From Deroplatys truncata (taxonomy: Eukaryota > Arthropoda > Insecta > Mantodea > Mantidae): DNA of 64,000 nt. Below the pieces are notes generated by a model that had not been told where the DNA came from, searched no databases, and saw nothing but the letters and a program-made list of their open reading frames with translations. Made by a program: the position numbers and the translations under genes. The stretch lies in assembly GCA_030765065.1 (NCBI GenBank), contig CM060983.1:49350067-49414066 (forward strand). Direction: 5' to 3'. How positions within the stretch are numbered: the stretch's first letter is position 1; each line of letters opens with the position of its first letter. Of this stretch, positions 1-11,388 are shown one piece after another.

Positions 1-519
1 CCTCGACGCAAATTAAATAACACTTCACTGATATAGAGAGCTGTGAGATTCTTTTATTAATTACTTGCAATTTTTAACACTAAACTATTTTCGTCTCACA
101 CGAATACGTATTACATTTCTGGAGGACACATCTCGCGTCCGGTTAGGAACACTGTCTACAACCAACGCGTCCGGTTATGAGTGCTGTCTACAAGCAACTA
201 ACTTCTAAATTTGTAAATACATTATTGCTTCCAAGATCACAAGTAGCATTAAACTTTTGAATTCATTATTGCCTCAAGGCTACCTCATTGTTAGCAACTT
301 TTAACCTATTATTCTCACAGCTCCTACATTATTAAATTACGTAATATATTCACATAACATTATTACACATGTATACAATAATATTAACTTATACAATGAC
401 TGTCATATAGACTTTTTATATATTGTTAAATACACGTATTGCTTTAATGCGTGCTGTTATTGAATTTATATATTATACAATTAGACTGAAATCATTTAAC
501 TGTTAAAAATACTGCCTCA
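1..519 (-). repeat. LTR-like repeat (family L), copy C, cut by window edge
   Basis: Read on the minus strand this begins TGAGGCAGTATTTTTAACAG at 519 and runs to the window start. It matches the copies at 3212-4235, 4241-5034 and 21573-22526 over their first half. It includes the AATAAAAGAATCTCACAGC segment that resembles a polyadenylation signal. Termini of TG..CA type in the complete copies suggest a solo LTR. No retroelement coding sequence is attached. The LTR assignment is inference; the repeat relationship is seen directly. Confidence 0.6.
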
Positions 520-1228
520 AAGTTATGCGAGTGTAAAACTTCACATTTTTAATCCCGCTTTCTAGTCTCGTTGCATATAATAACGCTTTTAATGTTAAAA
601 TAAAAGCATAATGAGATAAAAATGCGTCAACATAACACGAGTTCTTTAAATTCCGCGCAGGAGTCGGAGAAAGACATTGATATCTCTTTAAATAGGAACG
701 TCGCCAAAAACGCTGTGCTAATTACAGAGTCATTAGCAAAATGTGCGACGTGGAACCTTTTGCTTCCAAGTACGTGCTGAACAGCGTATGGTAATGTTTC
801 GTAACGCCTATGCTAATACACGTATGCTGGAATTTTTTTTTAAAAAACGGAGGAGAGGCTTTAAAAAGGAGAGGGAGGGGTGGTATGCAGAACTAACCAA
901 AGCACCGTGATTTATTGCCTCGTTTTATTACACGGTGTTAACTACCCTCTCCAGCATCCAAGTTCGAGTCCAGAGTCGCATCCATCTATCGCATCGTGAC
1001 GTCCCGTGATGGAATCCCGGAGCAAGGAATATTTATACTTCCCATCTCGAAAACAAATCGCATTAATCGTAATTCTCGCGCACAGATTTAAACGAGAACA
1101 CAAAAAAGCAGTTGTGGAGAATCTTCTGAAATTTATAGACATGGTTGCAATGAACTTGTTTTTGCAAGTGTGCGAATCTGATTACTTTTTCTACCACTTG
1201 CCTATGGTAGCTTAGGGAGGTATAATAG
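520..1228. other. No recognised feature
   Basis: Unassigned DNA between the LTR-like copy and the mariner relic. It holds a purine-rich stretch with a T/A run near 830-880 but no ORF with a recognisable domain and no match to other repeats in the window. Confidence 0.5.
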
Positions 1229-1882
1229 GTTTGGGGGAAAAACATCTTTATTTCTCTATATAGTCTCCTTTCAGCTCGATACACTCTTCCCAGCGATGTT
1301 CAATAGCTTCGATACCCTGTTTATAGTGAGAACCGTCGAGTTCTGCAAAATAGCCATCAACTGCAAACTCCACCTCTTCGTTGTTGGCAAATCTTTTACC
1401 ACCAAGCCATTTCTTCAACTTTGGAAACAGAAAATAATCACAGGGGGCTAAATCTGGCGAATAGGGTGCATGAGGAAGCAATTTCAACTTTTAACTCATT
1501 GATTTTGGCCATGGCGATAATGGATGTGTGAACTGGTGCATTGTCTTGATGAAACAGAACTTTTTCCCTAAATGCGGCCGTTTATGCTTGATTCCATCAT
1601 TCAAACGCTGCAATAAGTTTGCATACTATTCGCCATTGATTGCTTTTCCTTTTTGAAGATAATGAAAATTATCCCACGCGCATCCCAAAAAAACTGACGC
1701 CATGACCTTGCCTACAGATGGAACTGCCTTCGCCTTCTTTAGAGCTGATTCTCCCCTTTCAGTCTACTGTTTTGACTGTTCCTTCGTCTCAGGTGTGAAG
1801 TAATGGACCCATGTTTCAACCATGGTTAGGAAACGACGCAAAAACTCTGCTTTATTGCAACGAAACATCGCCAAAGCGGCGT
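1229..1882 (-). pseudogene. mariner transposase relic, C-terminal two thirds
   Basis: Minus-strand translation gives a mariner-family (DD34D) transposase core: FLRRFLTMVETWVHYFTPET, ALKKAKAVPSVGKVMASVF, FHQDNAPVHTS, LLPHAPYSPDLAPCDYFLF and the ending CIELKGDYIEK at about 1250. The longest open piece is 1248-1487, covering the third catalytic Asp to the C terminus. The first catalytic Asp has become Val (TMVET instead of TMDET), and stop codons and frameshifts break the middle. The 5' third is missing; at 1882 the sequence changes abruptly to R1b DNA. It is the same lineage as the element at 58929-60021, whose C-terminal half is nearly identical in protein. No terminal inverted repeat is present on the transposase 3' side. 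Confidence 0.9.
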
Positions 1883-1896
1883 TTGTATAATCTTGT

Positions 1897-2283
1897 AAAA
1901 CTGACAAACGTTAAGCGATAGATGAAAACGTTCCACACAAAAAATGTAGATCTAATTAAAATACACAATTTATTTCAAATAACTTCTTTTGTAGATCAAC
2001 CAATTTCCGAGATGTACCTTATTAAAGGTTCAAATTGTTCATTTCTTGGACATTCTCTTATCAGCATTCAGCTGTTTCTCGCGGTTGCATGAAACAATAT
2101 GAAATTTTATGGCCAGCATATAGCGACCAGTTCTTAAACAGTTGCCTATCGCTGTTCTCTTTGTATTTATAACGAAATGTGTAATGTAGCTATTTCTCCA
2201 AAGGTTTATTTGGATTAAAATCCACTAATAAACGAAAGAGGGTAGAGAGAAACATGTGAATGTATCATATCAGATTTTTAAAT
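1897..2283 (-). repeat. R1b repeat, partial copy
   Basis: Reverse-orientation R1b segment. It contains AAACGTTAAGCGATAGATG, the CACAAAAAATGTAGATCT segment, TTTCTCGCGGTTGCATG and the terminal GGTAGAGAGAAACATGTGAA then ATCAGATTTTT. The same order occurs at 16185-16990. The palindromic end is missing, being replaced by the adjacent mariner relic. Confidence 0.8.
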
Positions 2284-3105
2284 TAATATAATAATATATA
2301 AAGGGAATGGACATGTATTAGGGTTTCAAATATACAACCGTACAAACGTTTTGTGAAGTGTTTTATAGTTTTTTCTAATTCGTCTGTTGTTTAAAACTGA
2401 ATGCACTTCAGTGAACTCAATACCGGAGTGCATATTACGGATAATTAGCGGTAACATAAAAACAAAAGCGCGCTAACTATAAAGTCAGACAAAAATATTT
2501 GCTGGTAACGGTACAGCAATAACGTTTCCTCAGATATGGGTGGTATATTTAGGCCAGGGGAGCATTGAGGCCACTGTCGATTTGAATGGGGAAGGACCCA
2601 CCCATTCTAGTGTGTTCACTGAACCATATCGAAGTGGGTTATACATCTCTTTTTGCTCCGTCTACAACAACAGTGAAAGTTAAACGCTCCCGCGAATCAA
2701 TCACGAAGATCGAACTAATCGATATATCTCGTACTCTCCAAGTGGGTAGGGATTGAAATTGAGAGACCGAACTTACCGCAGCGCTCTGTTTGAAGAAAAT
2801 ATTAAAATGAATTTAAATATGTAACAGTTACCATTAAGTGGTGAGGGAAAAAAATGTTCGATTTTCCGATCAAGAGCTTCTAGAGGAACAAATAAGATAA
2901 AAGGATTGTTTTTTTTTCCTCGGTCTAAGAAGTACAAATCCTGTGATGCTATTATCTCTTCCTCGTTCAGAAAGAAGAAAATAAATTCTAATAAAGTTTC
3001 CGAACTGTTCTCTAAGGAGATATCTTCCAGGATATCCATTAACTTCTACAATCATAGGGATACGATGCTTTTAAGAGCCCACTTTGCTGTGAAGTAGGTT
3101 TTGAG
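2284..3105. other. No recognised feature
   Basis: Unassigned AT-rich DNA. Overlapping ORFs of 61-88 codons around 2773-3097 lie on both strands and show no known domain, so they look like chance ORFs. Confidence 0.5.
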
Positions 3106-3208
3106 AAGAAGTTGTATTGTATTTCGACTGTTGGGGAGGCCAACACTTGATGAAGTAGTTGGAACCGCGTATGGTAAGCAGTTTCCGGTAGCCTTCGCCC
3201 CAAATTTA
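3106..3208 (-). repeat. Family L terminal fragment, inverted
   Basis: The reverse complement gives GGGGCGAAGGCTACCGGAAA, a spacer and CTCCCCAACAGTCGAAATAC, matching the 3' part of family L at about 4020-4110 and 22393-22470. It directly abuts the start of the forward copy at 3212, so the same terminal sequence flanks the copy in inverted orientation. Confidence 0.75.
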
Positions 3209-3211
3209 CTT

Positions 3212-4235
3212 TGAGGCAGTACTTTTAACACTTATATAATTTCAGTCTAATATGTAAATTCAATAACAGCCCGCCTTGAAGGAATATGTGTATGTAATAA
3301 TTTGTAAAATGTATGTAACAGTCATTGCATATGCTTATATTATTGTATCCATGTGTAATAATGTTATGTAAATATATTACGTAATTTAATAATGTAGGGG
3401 CTGTGAGAATAATAAGTTTAAGGTTGATAACAATGAGGTAACTTTGAGGCAATAATGAGTTTGAGAGTTTAAATGCTACTAGTCATTATTAGGGCAGCAA
3501 TAATGTAAATTTTGAGACAGTTTAAAAATGGCCAATCAACAGCCAGAAAAACCTTTAGTTAAATGAAGATATTCTATTGGAGTAGGATTAGCTAACCAGA
3601 GACTTGAAATAAAGAGATTTTAAGTTTAGACGGTTGAAATCTGTGCAGTTGCCTGCAGACCGTGATAGTAACCCGATGCAAGATGCGTCCTCTAGAGAAA
3701 TATAATACGTATTCGTGCGAGACAAAAAATAAACATACGTGTTAAAAAGTGCAAGTATTAAATAAAAGAATCTCACAGCTCTCTATATCAGTGTAGTGCT
3801 ATTTAATTTGTGTCAAGGATTAATAAAAAGGAGTGAATTAAAACTTAAAATCTGTGTAAGCCTACATTCTTGTCGCACCACGCCCTGCCTAAGAGAAACG
3901 TGTATCTAAAATAATACTGACGCAGCCGAGGCAAACATAAATATAATATTTAAAGAAGAAGTTTAATAACAAAGTTAATATTTTTTTTTAAACTTGGGGC
4001 AAAGGCCACCTGAAAGTACATTTAGAGCGAAGGCTACCGGAAACTGTTTAACATACGTGAGATTGCAACTACGTTCGGCTCCCCAACAGTTGAAATACGA
4101 TACAACTCCTTCAATACAAACTACTTCAAATCGGCTTTTCATACGTAGCAGCAGACAAAGACAACTACCATTTTCAAATTGTCGTCCTTACGTGGAGCTA
4201 AATAAATAAACAACTCCAACAAAACACCTTCTTCA
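3212..4235 (+). repeat. LTR-like repeat (family L), copy A
   Basis: About 1,024 bp from TGAGGCAGTACTTTTAACAC to CACCTTCTTCA. The TG..CA ends, an internal AATAAAAGAATCTCACAGC signal, a second AATAAAAAGGAGTGAA site and a downstream segment with GTGTAAGCCTACATTC are consistent with U3-R-U5 of a solo LTR. It is paired with inverted copy B immediately to the right. The similarity to copies C and D is high over the first 600 bp and lower near the 3' end. No open reading frame with retroelement domains was found. Confidence 0.6.
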
Positions 4236-4240
4236 ACTTT

Positions 4241-5034
4241 CCGATAGCCTTTGCCCCAAGTTTAAGAATCAACTTTGTATTTTGAATGTTGCTTTAAATA
4301 TTATATATTTATGTTTGCCTCGGCTGCGTCAGTATTAATTTGTAGAGACATGTTTCTCTTTGCAGGGAGTGGTGCGGCTGAAGAATGTAGGCTTACACAG
4401 ATTATAATTTGTTACTTCACTCCTTTTATTAATCCTTCGCACTATTAAATACACTTCACTGATATAGAAAGCTGTGAGATTATTTATTAACTACTTGCAC
4501 TTTTTAAACACGTAAACTATTTTCGTCCCACACTGAATAGGTATTAAACTTTTCGAGGACGTGTCTTGCGTCCAGTTAGGAACGCTGTCTACTAGCAACT
4601 GAATTCTGAATTTGTACAATTTGCCCTATTTCAGTTTCTGATTGGCTAATCCTACTCCAATAGAATACTTTTATTTAAATTTTTAGGTTTTTCTGGTTGT
4701 TGATTAGTTACTTATTAACTGTCTGAAAAATTACATTATTGTTGCTCCAAGAATTACCAGTAGCATTTAAACTTTCTAATTCATTATTGCCTCAAGGTTA
4801 CCTCATCGTTAAAAACTTTTAAGCTATTATTCTCACAGCTCCAACATTATTAAATTATATAATACATTCACATAACATTATTAAACATGTACACAATAAT
4901 ATAAACATAATACAATGACTGTTACATACATTTTATATGTTATTTATACACATATTTGCCTAAGGCGGGCTGTTATTATATTTTATATTATATAATTAGA
5001 CTGAAATCCTTTAAGTGTTAAAAATACTGCCTCA
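4241..5034 (-). repeat. LTR-like repeat (family L), copy B
   Basis: Inverted partner of copy A. Its TGAGGCAG end lies at 5034, and the other end begins inside the CCGATAGCCTTTGCCCCAAG motif at about 4240, so roughly 200 bp of the 3' terminal part is missing relative to copy A. Together 3212-5034 makes a large imperfect palindrome centred near 4100-4240. Confidence 0.65.
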
Positions 5035-5159
5035 GCTGACGGTTTTATATAATTCCTATTTTATTACCAAGAATACAGTAGGGTTAAGAAATATTAGCTG
5101 CACAAGTTGGCAACTGAATACTCGTTATTTATGATACAAGAATTAAAACCGAGATTTTA

Positions 5160-5490
5160 ACCTGTAGCTTTGAACATCCTCATCCTCATCATCTTTATCT
5201 TTCATAGTTTAAGCCCTTTGCTTGTTCCGGTCTCATCATTTAAACTGTTCCGTCCATCTTCTTTTAGGTCTGCCGATGTTTCTTTGACCTTTTGAAGTAT
5301 ATCTTAAAACCAACTTCGTATAACGGCTATCATCCATCCTCTCCACATGTTGTTTCCAGTGGTTTCTAGTAATTTGAAAATTCTTAATTCTTTACGTATG
5401 TTTTCACCTCTTCTGTCTTTTAAAGTATATTCTGCTACATGTCTTAAAAAGCGCATCTCTACCGCTTCTATCTTTCTTTCCATTTATTTG
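5160..5490 (-). pseudogene. Non-LTR retrotransposon (LINE) ORF2 C-terminal relic
   Basis: On the minus strand, residues typical of the region after the reverse-transcriptase domain of LINEs appear: EAVEMRFLRHVAEYTLKDRR, then ENIRKELRIF. After a frameshift come WKQHVERMDDSRYTKLVLRY and GQRNIGRPKRRWTEQFK, ending in a TGA at 5236-5238. The order MRFLR..YT..DR..NIRKEL..W..HV.RMD..R..K..L.Y..G.R..GRP..RW is characteristic of this C-terminal tail. Nothing upstream encoding the polymerase is present, as expected for a heavily 5'-truncated copy. The clade cannot be decided from this fragment. Confidence 0.7.
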
Positions 5491-5530
5491 AACATGTGTG
5501 TCTTATACTATCTTTCAGACAGTCATGAAC

Positions 5531-5532
<2 letters not shown>

Positions 5533-5570
<38 letters not shown>
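5533..5570. repeat. (TA)n microsatellite
   Basis: An uninterrupted TA dinucleotide run of about 38 bp. It encodes the spurious YIYIYIYI stretch of an overlapping 114-codon ORF. Confidence 0.97.
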
Positions 5571-5576
<6 letters not shown>

Positions 5577-5764
5577 TATAGATTATGAATTAGATTCATT
5601 TTACCCATTTCGTAACTGTGATGTTCAGGACGATTGTGATGGTCACTTGTTTCTTTTTAGCATCAGAGATAACAACCTAATGATTGTGTAAAGAAGCTGA
5701 ATTAAAGTTGAAAAAAATCTGACTATTGCATTTCCATAAATTTCTCTACACAGTCCTCTAGAAA

Positions 5765-6310
5765 TTGATCTTGTTTGCTAGATAAGAGGATTGGATCGGG
5801 AAGCGGTGGGGATACAGCCCCAACCCAGTGAATCCGGGTATTGTACCGATGCCACACCAAGGGAGGGAGAGATGACGTGAAGGGTGACACCGGGCGGCCG
5901 GAACCAGGAGTGACGGCACAGCAATGACAGAGTTCCTATAGTTTTCAGACATTGATGATCTGTCAGTGACAGGCAGATCGGCAACACCCCCCTAGGGGAC
6001 TGTCCTTATACCTCGGCAATCAGTCGAAATCCGAGGAACGAAGAAAGTGCACAAAGAGCATCTTTTATCTGTCATGCTGCACCGAAACACCATCGTCGAC
6101 ACTTTCAACCCTGAAATACACCAAACAGAGTGAAGGATGAATGAAAGAATTAATGGAATGAAATGAAGGGAAACGAAATTCGGAAGATGAAAGATTTCAC
6201 TCCAGCATTCAACTGACGACCGGGGAAAAAAGCGAAAAATCGATGGGTCAGAGTAGGTTGTCACTGGGTATCGAACCTGGGATCTCCCGAATGCGAGCAG
6301 ATAAGAGGAA
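5765..6310 (-). mobile_element. Long tRNA-headed SINE (family G)
   Basis: On the minus strand the head has GGGAGATCCCAGGTTCGATA, a pol III B-box-like motif (GGTTCGATAC). It is followed by TTTTTCGCTTTTTTCCCCGG, a pyrimidine-rich stretch, then a segment around TGGTGTATTTCAGGGTTG and TGGTGTTTCGGTGC. The part nearest 5765 carries GGAACCAGGAGTGACGGCAC on the plus strand. A sister copy lies at 12310-12665; the copies at 27421-27835 and 29606-30030 share the head-body layout but differ more. It overlaps a 110-codon ORF that is only a reading of the SINE. Confidence 0.65.
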
Positions 6311-6334
6311 GTATTACATTCCAAAGAACAATTT

Positions 6335-6860
6335 TGATGTAAATTTCACCCGAAATACTTTCACACTCCTTGTATAAAGAAAGCATTTTTAGAAAAAGTG
6401 TTCGAGAATAGCATCACTCAAAAATGAAAAGTCTGTTACATAGAAAACTTGGTGTTTAAGTTCAGCGTCTTCAAGGACGCGACTCGAAGATTTTGAAGAA
6501 AATCCCCCATCCAAAACTACACCCTTAATGGAAAAATTGATCACTGTTTTCTATGACCTCAAAAATGTTTCTAACTATTTTAATACAAGTACGATACATT
6601 TGAAATATTTACACGACAAATAAAATGTACATCCTGAATTTTCCCAAATAGCCTTTGAAGTGCTCTTCATCCGGAAAGAATTCTCTACGCTCTTATACCT
6701 TAACTGGCAAAATTTAAGAGATAGACAAAATGTAGATCCTACACGAAAAATGTAGATCTCTTTAAAACACACAATTTATTGCAAATAATTTATTTTGTGA
6801 TATCAATCATTTCCGAGATATCCGTTATTGCAGGTTTGAATTCTTCAATACTTCAGTTTT
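6335..6860 (-). repeat. R1 repeat, diverged partial copy
   Basis: Reverse-orientation R1. It has AACTTGGTGTTTAAGTTCAG, GAAGATTTTGAAGAAAATCC, ATTTACACGACAAATAAAAT and the CGAAAAATGTAGATCTCTTT segment in the family order. No microsatellite is present and the outer ends are eroded. It starts where the SINE ends. Confidence 0.75.
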
Positions 6861-8204
6861 TTTAAAGTGCTGTTGCTTGCGACGGTACTCTGTGCGCATA
6901 TTTTGTGGCACGGGATTTGCAGGAATGGTCCCGGGTTCGATGCTAGCTCAGGGATTTGCATGCATCTTCGATCTAGGGTTAGTGGTTAATACGACTGATT
7001 CATTTTCCTGCCCGTTTGATATTACCTAGCCACACACACACACGTGCATTTCTTTATTGTCGTGCTTCATACAATCGCCCCTATCCGCCGACACATTGTT
7101 TAAGAACCATCTCCAAGTAACTACCACCCAGAAGAAGTTGTCTTTCAAACTCTCCTGTTTCTTTATTTCAAATTTCCTATCTCCCCATTTCACTATCACA
7201 TGATTTCTACCTTCTTTCTTATTGTGACGCAGGTAATTCTTTCACTCCCACGTTTAGGCGCAATATGACGCAACCAAACTACGTCCTCCAACAATGAAGC
7301 AATACCTTTGCCTCATGGTTGCTGCTTTTCTCCTCCCAGTTGGTTCTTCTTTTGCCACGGCTGCTCCAGCATGAAATCTTAACCTCAGAGTATGCGTGGG
7401 TGTGTACAGAGAAACACGCAAACGCTGTCTTGGAACACCTTTATTCCCTGTTTAAAATAATACTTTAGGTTTGCCGATCACTTGTAAATGCATACGATGA
7501 TACTTTGTCATTGCCAAGACCGAAGAATATTAACTACAGTTAAGCGCTCTACCCTCTAGCATGTTCGCCGCCAATGTTCACAACTCGACGAGAATGTCGT
7601 CCCGTCCTCGCCAGGCACTCAGGACAGACTGATCTACCCACGCTAATACAAGGAAAACCAACGCCTAAACTTCCCCTCTCTCCCCTCAAACTTAGCGTCT
7701 TGATGCTTAGAGTGGCCTTCACCAGGCTAAGTGCAGCTGTACTCGGCTAGTTACCAGGAAAAACTTTCTTCAATGGTATTTACCCTTTCTACCTGGGGCT
7801 GGTCCCTAATTAACAAAACTGTGCCTGTCTGGTCTTTCTGTCGCTTTTACAGTCAACAATTTTCACAATCCTTCTCCTTTTTATACATACACTGAAATTA
7901 AATATTTTATTATTTATTTTATATCACTATCCTTCTCAGAATATTATAATTGGTGCCTTTATAATTACGCCTTCAATTGGATGCATGGCGGTTTTGAGAA
8001 CATGGGACTCTTTTTCTACATATCTACTTTTCAGGCGACCTAACGGTACACTAAAGACAACTAAGGGAAAAACCACCCGTTTCCGGGCCGTTGCTGGCAC
8101 TGTCTGTTCAACCCAGATTCATCTGCAGATGTAATATTCACTTCCCGTCTTATTTAATACTTTTCCTACTGTTATTAATATTCATTTTAATCATGGTTAT
8201 AATT
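6861..8204. other. Mostly unassigned; weak tRNA-like motif near 6930
   Basis: Near 6928-6942 the motif GGTCCCGGGTTCGATGC resembles a pol III B box, so a degenerate SINE may lie at about 6890-7050 (low confidence). From 7060 to 8204 no ORF with a recognisable domain and no match to other repeats was found. It is locally less AT-rich around 7550-7700. Confidence 0.35.
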
Positions 8205-8390
8205 TTATCCATCTACTCAGAAGTACTGCTTCGTGCTATTCAATTGTTCCTCGCGGTATCATGGAAACAGTATGGAATTTCAAGGCCAGCATTAGTAGAT
8301 AGAAATATCATTTTTCGTATGAATAGTTCATAGAAGCTGTATAAAACTAAACGATGATGAATAGGGAAGTCATGTAAATGTAACACATTA
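8205..8390 (-). repeat. R1b repeat, terminal fragment
   Basis: Has TTCCTCGCGGTATCATGG, CAGTATGGAATTTCAAGG and the outer end GGGAAGTCATGTAAATGTAA followed by CACATTAGATC. It is joined directly to the R1 copy at 8394 in the same orientation, so the two form a head-to-tail junction. Confidence 0.75.
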
Positions 8391-8393
8391 GAT

Positions 8394-9117
8394 CTTTTTA
8401 CTTTCTCTACTACGTATAGTAAGTAGGGGAAGTATTGTATTCCACGCAAAAATTCGATACCGAGATTTCACAGGAAATATATGTTTTGAGCTCCCCTGAA
8501 TCCAAAAAAAGCATTTTTGGAAACATGTCCGTGTGCGTGTCTGTGTGTCTGTCTGTCTGTCTGTCTGTTCCTGAGTCTGTGAACAGCATAACTCAGAAAC
8601 GAACAGTCGTATAAACACCAAACTTGATATTTAGGTTCAGTATCTTCCAGAGATGCGACACAAAGGTTTTCAACAAAATCCCCCCGCCCTAGATTACCCT
8701 TTGCATGGAACTTTTAATTTTCTCAAAAATCGCTCTAACGATTTTGATTAAAATATCATATGTTTAAGAAATTTTCATGACAAATGAAATGAATATCTCG
8801 AATTTTCTTGGAATGTCTCCAAAAGTATTCTTCATTCTGAACGACTTTTGCATAACTGGTAAGCCATAAGAGATTTTACTACACAATTTTTTTTTTGTGC
8901 TGGTAATGCAAAGAGAATGGAATACTCCACATAGCAACCAGCTCTTAAAATATTTGACTATCGCTTAAAGCCTACCAATTCCCCTTGATACTACAAGAAC
9001 ATTAGCAATAAGATAACATCTTGATTAACACGAAGCATATGGAGAATAAGCGTTTGTAAAAATAGTTTGTACAAGAGTAGAGAAAATCATGTGAGTGTAA
9101 CATAACGGATTTTTATT
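8394..9117 (-). repeat. R1 repeat, near-complete copy with (CTGT)n
   Basis: Runs from TTTTTACTTTCTCTACTACG with the CGTATAGTAAGTAGGGG palindrome segment to GAGTAGAGAAAATCATGTGA. A short CTGT/GT microsatellite lies at 8528-8575, followed at once by GAACAGCATAACTCAGAAAC. About 100-200 bp of the interior is missing compared with 48920-49845. ACTTTCTCTAC occurs inverted at both ends. Confidence 0.85.
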
Positions 9118-10448
9118 CAAAGACTCTATAACATCCATTCTTGGCATTAAACTTTGTGGCTGAATTCAATTAAGAAGTACAACTGGTAAGAGGGCACTCC
9201 GACCGCACACGTAGACTGAGACTGTGCCGCGCCTGTGTAACGAGGTTTCACCTTCATGGGCTTGGAACTCACCGGTAGCGAGACATGCATATCTGCGGCC
9301 AAAGTTTGGTTGAAACACACCGGTTTTTGTAAGAATTTACCCTGTTATCTTATGCTTTTTGCTTCGTTTTTGTAACAGGCACCCTCCATAGCGCTTTTCT
9401 CTTAAATTGTATGCTATTAAAGGAATAATTCATGCAATACTTGCTTGACGGAAGTAGATCTTCAACTGAAAGCCCCAAGAGGGCTTGGAATCAGCACCCT
9501 TTGGGATCCTTTAAAGGAAAGCACCCTCTACCGAAGGTAGGAACCTTTTAAAGTTATTGATGCCGCTCTTTCAAGGTACATTTAGAGTAGTTTACAATTC
9601 CCGAAAGTGCGGTCTGGGACGGCTAAATCGGATCAATGATGTACCTGCCCGGAGAAGGAAAAATCTTATTTAGCAGGAGGAACATGTAGCCGAGTAGAGT
9701 AGTTCTTAGTGGAACTGGCAGGTGTCTCCACCTCCGCTCGTACAGACCAAGCAATCAACCAAACACAAATACCAACTTCACTCCATCACCTTCCTCCCTT
9801 TCTCTCTTTCATCATTCTCCTTTCCTTAGCCCCCCTCCTCTTGCATTCCTTCTTTTTGTTGCGCATCCTCTACGTTCTTTACTTTGTAAACCTTTCGCTT
9901 CTCGCTCCAAGTAAAGCAAATTTCTTTTTTTCTTTTTTTTTAACTTGTTTTAGTGACTGCGCCTTTGGACCTCTTCCGCGTTTTAATTGTTTTCTTCTGT
10001 TAACGCTCTCGTTCTTTCTTTCACGCTGTTCGTCTACCTATTTCGTAGCATTTCTTCTTTTTTTTCCTTTCTTTCTTTTTTTTTATCAGTCCTTTTATCT
10101 CTTGGTTGAGATTTACTGCAGCATGAAATGGACAAAGTAGAGGCGTCTTCTATGGCTTTTAAACAACAATGGTTTTTTTGTGCAGACGGGTAAACACATT
10201 TTATAATTACTTCACTTTATCTGAAACTTACACACAGTAAATATCGATTTATTAGACCAACAATCACTATAGAAGGTTGGATTTTGAGAAATACCGTTTA
10301 AGCATTGTCAAATATCACATTGTTCAGATTAGTCCATGTTTTAAGGCAATGCATCAGTGAAATTTGGTAAAAGATGTTAAAATTTTCTGTTTTTATTTTT
10401 TGCTTTTCTTATACCTACCTATAACTTGTAATTTCATGCTACACAATT
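9118..10448. other. No recognised gene; pyrimidine-rich stretch
   Basis: Unassigned. A 143-codon ORF at 9709-10140 is a T/C-rich run giving mainly Phe, Leu and Ser without domain features, so it is treated as low-complexity noise. Short CTTTTT runs lie around 9915-10090. Confidence 0.5.
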
Positions 10449-11261
10449 GGCTTTTTACTTTCTCTACTACGTATAGTAAGTAGGGGAAGTATTGTATTCC
10501 ACCCAAAAATTCGATACCGAGATTTCACCGGAAATATATGTTTTGAGACCCCCTGAATCCAAAAAAAAGCATTTTTGGAAACATGTCCGTGTATGTCTGT
10601 GAACAGCATAACACCGAAATGAACACTCGGATAAACACCAAACTTGGTATTTAGGTTCAGTATCTTCCAGAGATGCGACACGAAGGTTTTCAAGAAAATC
10701 TCCCCAGCCCAGATTACCCTTTACATGGAACATTTTTTCGAAAATTTTAATTTTTTCAAAAATGGCTAACGATTTTGATTAACATATTATATGTTTAAGA
10801 AATGTTCATGACAAATGAAATGTATATCTGGAATTTTCTGGGAATGTCTCCAAAAGCATTCTTCATTGTGAACGACTTTTGCAGAACTGGTAAACCATAA
10901 GAGATAGACAAAATTTTACTAGGAAGAAAATGTAGATCACGTTAAAATACACAATTTATGTCATATACATTTTTTGTTTTTGAGTGAACCATTTTCGAGA
11001 TATTGCTTGTTATTCCCTTAAATTTTCCAATACTTTCTCTCATTTTTTTATGTCCTGGACATACAAACAGAATGGAATGCGCCACATAGCAAAAAGCTCT
11101 TAAAACATTTGATTGTCACTTAAAGCCTACCATATTCCCCTTGCATCTACAAGAAAACTAGCAATAAGATTAACATGAAGCATATGGAGAATAAGCGTTT
11201 GTAAAAATAGTCTGTACAAGAGTGGAGATAGTCATGTGAGTATAACGCATCGGATTTTTTT
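10449..11261 (-). repeat. R1 repeat, full-length type copy
   Basis: Starts CTTTTTACTTTCTCTACTAC with CGTATAGTAAGTAGGGG and ends GAGTGGAGATAGTCATGTGA then CATCGGATTTTTTT. The microsatellite position is nearly empty: CCGTGTATGTCTGTGAACAGC at about 10585. Because the GT tract is short here, this copy shows the family state without expansion. Confidence 0.88.
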
Positions 11262-11388
11262 TAATATCAACAACAATATCGGCGCGATTTTGATAACTTC
11301 CTCCATTCATTAGGAAGAGAGACGCAGCTGTGAGCGATCGTCACTTTGTGCTTTCCTGTTGTTAAAGCGTTTCGAAATGTTCAAAACA

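Noticed and set aside
5347..5691. 114-codon ORF with a YIYIYI stretch
   Set aside because: It crosses the TA microsatellite and lies antisense to the LINE C-terminal relic.
9709..10140. 143-codon hydrophobic ORF resembling a membrane protein
   Set aside because: It arises from T- and C-rich low-complexity sequence, which yields Phe, Leu and Ser in any frame, with no domain or homologue recognised.
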